Part shown: one piece after another, positions 1-5,093 of the stretch
Layout: every line of letters starts with the position of its first letter
Position numbering within the stretch: the first letter of the stretch is position 1
Notes under the pieces: generated by a model
What the model saw: the letters and a program-made list of their open reading frames with translations, nothing else
The model's database searches: none
Told to the model about the DNA's origin: nothing
Assembly: GCA_001795165.1 (NCBI GenBank)
Contig: MGNS01000055.1
Location: 5,662-13,970 of the forward strand
Direction: 5' to 3'
Length of the DNA: 8,309 nt
Origin: Chloroflexi bacterium RBG_16_57_11
Lineage (GTDB): Bacteria; Chloroflexota; Anaerolineae; Anaerolineales; UBA4823
Made by a program: the position numbers and the translations under genes

Positions 1-857
1 ATCAGTTGCTCCCACCCCAGGTCTTCCAGGCGGGTGGCGCCGAATTGTTCCAGGCTCTCGTCGTCGAAGTCGATTTTGCTCAGCTCGCCCATCGAGCGCC
101 GCTCCGGCTTGAGCAGGAAGTTGAGCGGTGCGAAAAATATGTGGATGTGTTTTGAGATCAGGAAGTAGGGCATAAACGCCAGGATGGTGCCGATCGCCAG
201 CCAGAAGGTGATGTGCACGGCGGCGATCAGGCCAGTGACGCTCCACCCGCTCCACAGGCTGGCCACGGCGGAGGCGAAGGGCTGCCAGGGGTCGGGTTGA
301 GCTTCAAGTGCAATGGCAAAGGACTGCCCCAGGAAGCGAGAGCCAACGTGTACCAGGATGAATGCGCCGACAATGGCAGAATCGCGCAGGATGCCGGAGC
401 GCGCCCGTGGATGCAGCAGCACGTCCTGCCGGGCGGTCAGATCGGGGGTCTTCAGGATGAAGCGGCGCAGCAGCATTGCGAGCATGCCCAGCAAGACGCC
501 CACGGTAAGCAGGTCACCCAGAAGCCGGTAGAACCCTCCGATCGTTCCGCTGCCCATGAAATGGACGCCGGGAATAACAGCTTCCAGCACATCCCCCAGG
601 TTGATCAACAAGTAATAGATAAACCCCCACGCGATCAACGCATGGAACAAGCTGGGCCAGAAACGTATCTTGAAGGTCGGCTGGAGCGTGGCTACCTTGA
701 CCAGCGCAGAGACCAGGCGCTTGCGGGCCAGGTGCAGGTCCGGCCTTCCATGACCGCGCAATAGCGTGCGTGTGATCCGCTCGGCGACCCGGTAGGTAGC
801 AATCATCGAGGCGATGGCAGCAAGAAGGAATAATATTTTTTCGACCAGTGTGAGCAT
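1..857 (-). CDS. HdrD/GlpC-like membrane electron-transfer protein, N-terminal part (partial)
   Basis: An open frame of 285 codons runs from ATG at 857 off the left edge with no stop. A strong Shine-Dalgarno (GGAGGGAT) lies 3-5 nt before the ATG. About five hydrophobic segments are seen, near residues 3-22, 66-95, 110-135, 158-184 and 200-235. They carry conserved-looking histidines: H72 (SLFHALIAWGF), H170 (ILVHVGSRF), H215 (AVHITFWLAI) and H237/H239 (SKHIHIFFAPLNFLLKP). This pattern fits the nitrate-reductase-gamma-like heme b domain that, in a family of heterodisulfide-reductase-related proteins, precedes a 4Fe-4S dicluster and CCG domains. The sequence ends in the linker after the last helix (about residues 250-285), so the Fe-S part would lie left of base 1 and is not seen. 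Inferred role: passing electrons between a quinone pool and a cytoplasmic or membrane-bound Fe-S partner. The electron donor and acceptor cannot be told from this fragment. Confidence 0.72.
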   Translation of the reverse strand, partial: MLTLVEKILFLLAAIASMIATYRVAERITRTLLRGHGRPDLHLARKRLVSALVKVATLQPTFKIRFWPSLFHALIAWGFIYYLLINLGDVLEAVIPGVHFMGSGTIGGFYRLLGDLLTVGVLLGMLAMLLRRFILKTPDLTARQDVLLHPRARSGILRDSAIVGAFILVHVGSRFLGQSFAIALEAQPDPWQPFASAVASLWSGWSVTGLIAAVHITFWLAIGTILAFMPYFLISKHIHIFFAPLNFLLKPERRSMGELSKIDFDDESLEQFGATRLEDLGWEQL

Positions 858-888
858 GACATCCCTCCGGCGGGGATCGATATGGGAA

Positions 889-911
889 TGTGCTATTGTG
901 CTATTTGTGCC
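889..911 (-). repeat. Short tandem repeat in the leader of the HdrD-like gene
   Basis: TGTGCTAT occurs twice in tandem (889-896, 897-904), followed by a related TTGTGCC (905-911). On the gene's strand this reads as GGCACAAATAGCACAATAGCACA, split into three CACA-type half-sites about 8 bp apart, 32 nt upstream of the start codon. It lies between the start codon and any plausible promoter in the AT-rich stretch 915-965. Repeats of this kind can be an operator, but no known regulator motif was recognised. Confidence 0.3.
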
Positions 912-1003
912 GAAAAGTACAACTGATCTCAGTTTACCATATTCTATTTTGGTTGGAAATAATTAGGACGGCTGACCTGGCGCGTTGCGTCAATTACAAG
1001 ACA

Positions 1004-1047
1004 CACCGGCCGGCTCTCGAGGAAATTCCGCTGAGAGCCAGCCGGTG
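1004..1047 (-). terminator. Intrinsic-type terminator after the S41 lipoprotein gene
   Basis: Two 15-base arms (1004-1018 and 1033-1047) pair at 14 of 15 positions around a 14-base loop. The one imperfect pair, 1011 with 1040, is C with A on the plus strand but a G-U wobble in a minus-strand transcript. The stem therefore fits an RNA read leftward. It starts 22 bases after the stop codon of the minus-strand gene at 1070, and the tract beyond it on that strand (TGTCTTGTAATT) is moderately U-rich. It would separate the envelope unit from the HdrD-like gene downstream. Confidence 0.6.
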
Positions 1048-1069
1048 ATCACGGTTCTATATTAGACAA

Positions 1070-2497
1070 CTACCTGTCGAAGTAGTCCAGGGCAGCTTTG
1101 AGGGCTGGATCGGTCTCTTGGGTGATCTCTTCCCACACGGATGGGACGGTCTGGTCTGGGGTGATGCCGGTTTCTTCCCAATTCTGGTCGGTCGGATTGG
1201 GTGGCCGGAAGGTGTTCGTAGCGATCTGGGCTCGCGAGCCGTCTGTCAGGTTAAAAACGGTGAGGATCTCAACATTCCCATCGGTTCGCTCGCCAATCAG
1301 GTATGCTCGACCGAGATTTTGTAAAACGCCTGCAAACACCTCGCCAAAGCTGGCGGTGCCATCGCCAACCAATACAACCAAGGGCTTTGTCTGCGACCCG
1401 TTGATATCCATCCCAGGCACCTCGAGCGGGAAATCTTGTTGCCGGTCGACGATATAGCCCACTAAGCCGCTGGTGAAATAGTTCATCGTATCCAGGAGAA
1501 CGTCGCTGGCTCCGCCCAGGTTGTAGCGATTGTCCAGGATCAGACCGTCCAGTGGCGCCTCGGTAGACATCACGTTGAGCGCCTGGGCGATGCTGTCATC
1601 CATGGTGGTATCGGTAAAGGAATACATAAAGATATAGCCGATGCGTTTACCTTGCGAGGTGGTCAGCACTGAATAGGGCACCGGCAGCGCACCGCCGACC
1701 CGTTGGCGGGTGATGGTGATCGTGCGTGGCTCCTGGCCGGGAGATTGGACTGTGATGTTGATCGTGGTGCCTTCAGGTCCGGTGAGAAGATTCCGCCGGA
1801 TTCCCTCATCATTGATCACCGGCTGACCGTCCACCGCCAGGATATTATCGTGCATCTTGATCCCGCCCTGCTCTGCCGGGCTGCCAGGATAGACCAGTAG
1901 CACGGTCAGGCTGCTTTTTTCTGGGATTACATAGCCGCGGACGCCGATGCCTACGTAATCGACTTCGCCTTGTCGCATCTGGTCGTCTTCCAGCGCATCT
2001 TTGGGGCTGAGATAGCTGGAGTGGTCGTCGCCTAGACGGGAAATCATTTCGTTCATCGTATGATAATATCCGCTGTCGCTCAGCCCGGCTTCGATCTGCT
2101 GGCGGAATTCCTGGTACACGGCGTCCCAATCCAGGCCGTTAAAATCCCGGTACAGGTAGTTTTCTTTGACGATGCTCCACAGTTCTTCGAAGGTCGCTAG
2201 CTGGCGGGTTGTCGCCAATGGGTCGATCACCACGAGCGGGGTGAGAGATGGTATCGGCGTCGCCGTGGCAGATGGCAAAGGGGTCGCCGTGGGGATGGGG
2301 GTCGAGGTGGCCGTGGGCGGTATAGGCGTGGACGAGGCTGGGATCGGAGAGGCGGTGACTGTCGATGTGGCCGTCGCGGTGGCGGTTGGGGGCGGGGTGG
2401 GGGAAGCCAGCCATGCCACCTGGGTAGCCTTGCATCCCAGGATAACCATCAGAAAGAGTAAAAACAGTGATCGGCGTAAAAAAATTCTCATTTCCAT
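1070..2497 (-). CDS. S41-family (C-terminal processing peptidase-like) lipoprotein, catalytic Lys replaced
   Basis: A 475-residue protein. Residues 1-22 form a lipoprotein signal peptide with lipobox ILGC (lipidation at Cys22). Residues 31-88 are a Thr/Pro/Ala-rich linker that would hold the enzyme away from the membrane. A helical N-domain follows, with LGDDHSSYLSP at 155-165, which matches the S41 LGDxHTxYLxP motif. A PDZ domain spans about 178-265 (VGIGV, then PGSPAEQGGI and DNILAVDGQPV). The S41 core contains DNRYNLGG (322-329) and TASFGE (381-386); Ser383 aligns with the nucleophile Ser430 of E. coli Tsp. The position of the general-base Lys455 is Asn408 (GERTDGNVE), and Asp441 is Asn394. 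The enzyme is thus atypical: inactive, or using another base. No clear Shine-Dalgarno precedes ATG 2497; Met3 is a possible alternative start. The gene lies 66 bp downstream of the L,D-transpeptidase gene on the same strand, so the two are probably co-transcribed. Confidence 0.88.
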   Translation of the reverse strand: MEMRIFLRRSLFLLFLMVILGCKATQVAWLASPTPPPTATATATSTVTASPIPASSTPIPPTATSTPIPTATPLPSATATPIPSLTPLVVIDPLATTRQLATFEELWSIVKENYLYRDFNGLDWDAVYQEFRQQIEAGLSDSGYYHTMNEMISRLGDDHSSYLSPKDALEDDQMRQGEVDYVGIGVRGYVIPEKSSLTVLLVYPGSPAEQGGIKMHDNILAVDGQPVINDEGIRRNLLTGPEGTTINITVQSPGQEPRTITITRQRVGGALPVPYSVLTTSQGKRIGYIFMYSFTDTTMDDSIAQALNVMSTEAPLDGLILDNRYNLGGASDVLLDTMNYFTSGLVGYIVDRQQDFPLEVPGMDINGSQTKPLVVLVGDGTASFGEVFAGVLQNLGRAYLIGERTDGNVEILTVFNLTDGSRAQIATNTFRPPNPTDQNWEETGITPDQTVPSVWEEITQETDPALKAALDYFDR

Positions 2498-2563
2498 TCG
2501 TATGCGATATCGAGAAGGTGAGATTATCTACTGGAACCCGTACCGGGCCGGGTAAGAAAGTTG

Positions 2564-3760
2564 CTAATAACCACCGGAGCTGTACAAAGCCTCATCAGTG
2601 GGCGTTTTACCAGATGGATCCCAAACATACACCCAGTCACCGATTTGGCCCCAGTCATACAGCCAATGAGCGTCACCCACGGTCATGTTGACGCATCCGT
2701 GGGATTGCTCGAAACCCATCTTGGCCCGCCAGTACGCCCCATGCAGGGCGCGGGCTTTGTCGAAGTACATCGTCCAGGGGACATCCTCCAGGTAATACGC
2801 GTCAGATCGGTCAGCTTCAAAGGAGCCCGTCATCGGCGTTGCGTCGTGTTTTTCATAAATCTGAAACAGCCCCGGGCGCGTCCAGAAAGGCTCAGCGCCG
2901 CTGGCGATCAGCGTTGCATAAACCATCCGGCGCTGGTCATAAACGGCCAAGGTCTGGTCAAATAAGTTGACCTCGATCCAGCGGTCAGCAGTTACGCCGG
3001 CAGGTGGCGTCGGATTGGGGAGCACCCGGGCGACGAACTTGCCCGGAAGCCACTCATCCGGTCCGATCATATACCACGGCTCATCGTTGACCTCCTCGGT
3101 GGCGAACACCTGCACCATATCGTACAGATTGAGCAGACGCCCGGTGTAATCGGAGGCTTCATAGCCGGGCGTGCGCTTGGTTTCCACCTGCGGAGTTTGA
3201 GAGAAATAAGTCAGCACCCATCCAAACGCGGTGGTCGGGGTGTTGCTGAATGTGATTCCGTGCGGCGGCGGGATCACACCCAGGCGTGTGATGTAGTTAC
3301 CCGTTATCCAGGCGCCCGGTCCGATTTCGTATAGCTTTTTACCGCTGGATTCCTGTTCGTTGGTGTAAGAGATAAAAACGAAGTTGCCGTTCAAGCGATC
3401 CGCGGCGGATTTGCGGTTGTTGCTGACTGCATCTTCGATCGAAGAGAAAACCGGGGCGGGCATGTTGCGTACCTCGCCGTATTTAACGTCCACATTCCCC
3501 AACGATGGGTCGATCCGGGTGTAAGACAGCGGTGGCAGGGGCAAGGTGATGCCTTTTTCTGACATGCGGCTCAGATAAGCGGAAGGGCCGGCGGGAAGAC
3601 AGTCACCCGGATTGTACGAATAGATGCCGGGCAAGCAAAGAACGGCTGCCGGTTCAGCCGGGCTCTGTTGGGCCGGTGAAGCTGCGGTGCTGTTCTGCGC
3701 GGGTCTCCATAGCGCAGCAAGTTGAGTGACGAACGTCACTACCATTAATATTCGGTACAT
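2564..3760 (-). CDS. Secreted L,D-transpeptidase (YkuD domain) with two SH3-like modules
   Basis: A 398-residue protein that probably cross-links peptidoglycan (3-3 links) or attaches proteins to it outside the membrane. Residues 1-18 look like a short export signal, followed by a Pro/Ala/Ser-rich stretch to about 40. Two related modules come next. Residues 95-166 end in LYEIGPGAWITGNYITRLG and residues 205-250 end in YMIGPDEWLPGKFVARVLP; both resemble bacterial SH3-type wall-binding modules. The catalytic YkuD domain spans about 260-378. It has the signature His340 (ALHGAYW) followed by SHGCVNM, with the nucleophile Cys356 and His354. The start ATG 3760 is chosen because GGAG lies 8 nt upstream and a promoter-like TACAAT lies further up. 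Family assignment is firm. The target peptide and the exact type of link are not determinable from sequence. Confidence 0.93.
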   Translation of the reverse strand: MYRILMVVTFVTQLAALWRPAQNSTAASPAQQSPAEPAAVLCLPGIYSYNPGDCLPAGPSAYLSRMSEKGITLPLPPLSYTRIDPSLGNVDVKYGEVRNMPAPVFSSIEDAVSNNRKSAADRLNGNFVFISYTNEQESSGKKLYEIGPGAWITGNYITRLGVIPPPHGITFSNTPTTAFGWVLTYFSQTPQVETKRTPGYEASDYTGRLLNLYDMVQVFATEEVNDEPWYMIGPDEWLPGKFVARVLPNPTPPAGVTADRWIEVNLFDQTLAVYDQRRMVYATLIASGAEPFWTRPGLFQIYEKHDATPMTGSFEADRSDAYYLEDVPWTMYFDKARALHGAYWRAKMGFEQSHGCVNMTVGDAHWLYDWGQIGDWVYVWDPSGKTPTDEALYSSGGY

Positions 3761-3795
3761 TAATATTTCTCCGTTTTGCCGATCAGGCGCATCCT

Positions 3796-3801
3796 ATTGT
3801 A
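3796..3801 (-). promoter_or_regulatory. Possible -10 box of the L,D-transpeptidase/S41 unit
   Basis: On the minus strand, TACAAT matches the sigma-70 -10 consensus at five of six bases. A start of transcription near 3789 would give a leader of about 28 nt that contains the Shine-Dalgarno. No good -35 hexamer is found at 16-18 bp; TTGATC lies only 13 bp away. The call is therefore tentative. Confidence 0.4.
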
Positions 3802-3962
3802 CACAAAGAGCGTCGATCAAGGACATTAAAAGCAGCCTTACTCATCGAATTATTAACGTTGAAAAAAGCTACACAGGTCTGCTTGAGATCATTTTAACTC
3901 GCTTGGTATCCTTGGAGTCGCTCAAACAACAGGCTTTTTGGATTGCATTCACAAAGGGCCAT

Positions 3963-3968
3963 TATAAT
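3963..3968 (+). promoter_or_regulatory. -10 box of menA, giving a leaderless mRNA
   Basis: A perfect TATAAT ends 9 bases before the menA start codon ATG 3978. A transcript starting about 7 bases after the box would begin at 3975 or so, practically at the start codon, and there is no Shine-Dalgarno in the preceding 20 bases. The best -35 candidate, TTGGAT at 3938-3943, is 19 bp away, longer than usual. The rest of the gap 3761-3977 is AT-rich and shows no further gene. Confidence 0.5.
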
Positions 3969-3977
3969 ACAGCCGAT

Positions 3978-4460
3978 ATGGCCACCAATCTCTCCACAAT
4001 TCAAGTCTGGCTTCTGGCAATTCGCCCGAAAACACTGCCTGCAGCGGCGGCTTCGGCCACCGTTGGCGTTGCCGCGGCTTACCATGAGGATTTGTTCCGT
4101 TTAGGTCCGGCGCTGGCCTGCCTGCTGGCGGCTTTGCTGTTGCAAATCGGAGCTAATCTGGCGAACGATGTCTTCAATTACTATCGCGGCGCTGACACGC
4201 AGGCACGGCTGGGTCCGTTGCGCGTCACGCAGGCAGGACTGCTGAAGCCGGGGCAGGTGCTGCTGGGGATGTGGGTCGTCTTTGGCCTGGCGGCGCTGCT
4301 GGGGGTTTATCTTTTTACCCAGGCTGGCTGGCCGGTCCTGGTGATCGGGGTGGCGTGCATTGTCGCGGCGATCGCTTACACTGGCGGGCCGTTTCCATTC
4401 GGCTATTATGGAAACCAATTTAAGGAACATTCGGTTTTGGATCATCTAAGGATCTCCTGA
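3978..4460 (+). pseudogene. menA: menA remnant: 1,4-dihydroxy-2-naphthoate prenyltransferase, 3' half missing
   Basis: The protein from ATG 3978 begins with the MenA-type sequence VWLLAIRPKTLPAAAAS. It continues through QIGANLANDVFNYYRGADT, the Asp-rich prenyl-diphosphate/Mg-binding region of the UbiA family, then GPLRVTQAGLLKP and AYTGGPFPFGYYG. MenA attaches a prenyl chain to DHNA in menaquinone synthesis and is an integral membrane enzyme of about 290-310 residues. This one stops after 160. Homology is clear to about residue 145 (base 4412); the last 15 residues (NQFKEHSVLDHLRIS) do not look like MenA. The second Asp-rich motif and the C-terminal helices are absent, and I find no trace of them in other frames downstream. 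A functional enzyme is unlikely. The first 84 codons of the longer open frame (from 3726) overlap the promoter gap and are not believed. The alternative to a true pseudogene is a misassembled join. Confidence 0.8.
4413..4445 (-). pseudogene. 5' stub of an unknown minus-strand gene, truncated against menA
   Basis: On the minus strand, ATG 4445 is preceded by AGGAG with 8 nt spacing (4454-4458) and, further up, by a promoter and an operator-like repeat. The first codons give MIQNRMFLKLVS. After about base 4412 the frame simply reads the antisense of menA, with no family resemblance, to a stop at 4101. I take the gene to be a stub of some 11-12 codons, the rest being lost at the same point where menA loses its 3' end. 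The family cannot be recognised from so few residues. Confidence 0.4.
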
Positions 4461-4493
4461 ACTGCATTGCAAAACTGCATTGCAAAACTGCAA
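4460..4493 (+). repeat. 13-bp tandem repeat (operator-like) at the start of the minus-strand transcript
   Basis: AACTGCATTGCAA is present twice exactly (4460-4472, 4473-4485) plus an 8-base partial copy (4486-4493). This gives five TGCA half-sites with alternating spacings of 5 and 8 bp, and inverted pairs of the form TTGCA-AAAC-TGCAA. It covers about +1 to +29 of the transcript predicted from the minus-strand promoter at 4495-4524, a classic place for a repressor. It is also about 155 bp upstream of the start expected from the sigma-54-like promoter, a possible enhancer position. No regulator is known for it from this window. Confidence 0.7.
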
Positions 4494-4494
4494 G

Positions 4495-4524
4495 ATTATA
4501 GCATAAGCTATAGATGCATCCCAA
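4495..4524 (-). promoter_or_regulatory. Strong extended -10 sigma-70-type promoter, leftward
   Basis: Read on the minus strand: -35 TTGGGA (4519-4524), an 18-bp spacer, and the extended -10 TGCTATAAT (4503-4495), a perfect TGn plus TATAAT. Transcription would start near 4488, inside the tandem repeat, giving a leader of about 43 nt ending in AGGAG and ATG 4445. The near-palindrome TATAGC-ATAA-GCTATA (4497-4512) overlaps it. This is the best sigma-70 promoter in the window, yet it drives only a truncated gene. Confidence 0.6.
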
Positions 4525-4531
4525 GGGATTG

Positions 4532-4540
4532 TGTTAAAAT
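4532..4540 (+). promoter_or_regulatory. Weak candidate extended -10 promoter for the roadblock operon
   Basis: TGTTAAAAT (TGn plus TAAAAT) on the plus strand could start a transcript near 4547, about 160 nt before the roadblock start codon. There is no recognisable -35. It is listed because it would be an alternative to the sigma-54-like site downstream. Confidence 0.25.
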
Positions 4541-4606
4541 ATTCCCGATCGCCGATCAGGTGAATTGGTCTGTGTTGGGGTAATTTTGCTTCTTTTCATA
4601 ACTGTC

Positions 4607-4622
4607 TGGCATGATTTTTGCA
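4607..4622 (+). promoter_or_regulatory. Sigma-54 (RpoN) -24/-12 promoter candidate
   Basis: TGGCATGATTTTTGCA matches the consensus TGGCAYR-N4-TTGCW at every defined position with the exact spacing (GG at -24, GC at -12). Nine fixed plus three two-fold positions make a chance match in both strands of this window improbable (about 0.01 by base-count arithmetic). It points toward the roadblock gene. The +1 would be near 4632, giving a leader of about 75 nt before the TTG start. Such promoters need RpoN and an AAA+ activator bound upstream; neither gene is in the window. Confidence 0.5.
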
Positions 4623-4626
4623 GTTA

Positions 4627-4697
4627 CCTGGGTGAGGCAGGCTAAATGGTTAGCTGCTGTAAACCAGCAACGTTTAGGGTCCAATCCTTGGAAGGAG
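4627..4697 (+). promoter_or_regulatory. Structured leader upstream of the roadblock gene
   Basis: Several short helices can form: CCTG/CAGG (4627-4630 with 4638-4641), CTAAA/TTTAG (4642-4646 with 4673-4677) enclosing TGCTG/CAGCA (4655-4659 with 4665-4669), and TCCTT/AAGGA (4685-4689 with 4692-4696), the last overlapping the Shine-Dalgarno. The stems are short and I recognise no riboswitch consensus. It may be a translational control element or just a chance fold. Confidence 0.25.
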
Positions 4698-4706
4698 TCA
4701 TCCACC

Positions 4707-5078
4707 TTGACCAAATCTCGTTCCCAATTAATGGTTGAGCGTCTACGTGATCTGCAGGCCTCATCACCCGATATCGAAGCCTCTGCAGTCGTCAGTGTTG
4801 ATGGGCTGAGCATTGCTTCCGCTTTACCACAGGGGGTCGAAGAGGACCGTGTTTCAGCCATGTCTGCAGCGATGCTTTCCCTGGGCGAGCGGATTGCCTC
4901 CGAATTAGGCCGGGGCGCCCTGGAACAAGTCTACATTAAGGGACAGCAAGGCTATGTCATCCTGATGTCGGTCGGTGAGGAGGCGGTGTTGACTGCCCTG
5001 GCGCGTGAGCAGGCCAAGCTGGGTTTAATTTTCCTGGACATGCGCCGTGCTGCTGAGGCTCTGGTCAGGTTAATTTGA
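4707..5078 (+). CDS. Roadblock/LC7-domain protein (MglB-like)
   Basis: A 123-residue single-domain protein. Residues 8-118 show the roadblock/LC7 pattern: an N-terminal helix (SQLMVERLRDLQASSPDIEA), a strand with the Val-Asp-Gly turn (SAVVSVDGLSIAS), a central helix (RVSAMSAAMLSLGERIASEL), paired strands (EQVYIKGQQGYVILMSVG and AVLTALARE) and a final helix (LIFLDMRRAAEALVRL). Known bacterial members dimerise and act as GTPase-activating or scaffold proteins for small Ras-like GTPases such as MglA. No GTPase gene is in the window. TTG 4707 is chosen because GAAGGAG (4691-4697) sits 9 nt upstream and homology begins right after it. The longer frame from ATG 4611 would start inside the sigma-54-like promoter and read through the structured leader. 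It is the first gene of a tight plus-strand run; the next gene begins 15 nt after its stop. Confidence 0.85.
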   Translation: MTKSRSQLMVERLRDLQASSPDIEASAVVSVDGLSIASALPQGVEEDRVSAMSAAMLSLGERIASELGRGALEQVYIKGQQGYVILMSVGEEAVLTALAREQAKLGLIFLDMRRAAEALVRLI

Positions 5079-5093
5079 AGGGTGGATTATGTT

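Noticed and set aside
213..764. Plus-strand open frame of 183 codons
   Set aside because: It is the shadow of the HdrD-like gene on the other strand, which has a strong Shine-Dalgarno and a clear membrane pattern; the product is Gln/Ala/Gly-rich with no family resemblance.
1845..2435. Minus-strand frames inside the S41 lipoprotein gene
   Set aside because: They overlap a protein with recognisable lipobox, PDZ and S41 motifs and themselves look like Arg/Pro/His-rich frame-shift products.
3726..3977. 84-codon N-terminal extension of menA
   Set aside because: It runs through the divergent promoter gap and into the start of the L,D-transpeptidase gene; MenA homology begins right at ATG 3978.
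4101..4411. Minus-strand coding continuation from ATG 4445
   Set aside because: Past about 4412 it reads the antisense of well-recognised menA sequence, so only the first dozen codons may be genuine.
4460..4493. Tandem repeat as a CRISPR array or replication iteron
   Set aside because: Units are only 13 bp, directly adjacent, with no spacers, and no replication or cas gene is near.
4410..4560. Insertion-sequence remnant as the cause of the menA truncation
   Set aside because: No terminal inverted repeats, target duplication or transposase-like stretch could be found; a simple deletion or assembly join explains it better.
4627..4706. Known riboswitch (cobalamin, cyclic di-GMP and similar)
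   Set aside because: None of the conserved cores of these classes is present; only short generic stems can be drawn.
4556..4861. Minus-strand frame of 101 codons
   Set aside because: It overlaps the sigma-54-like promoter and the roadblock gene, with no Shine-Dalgarno and no family resemblance.
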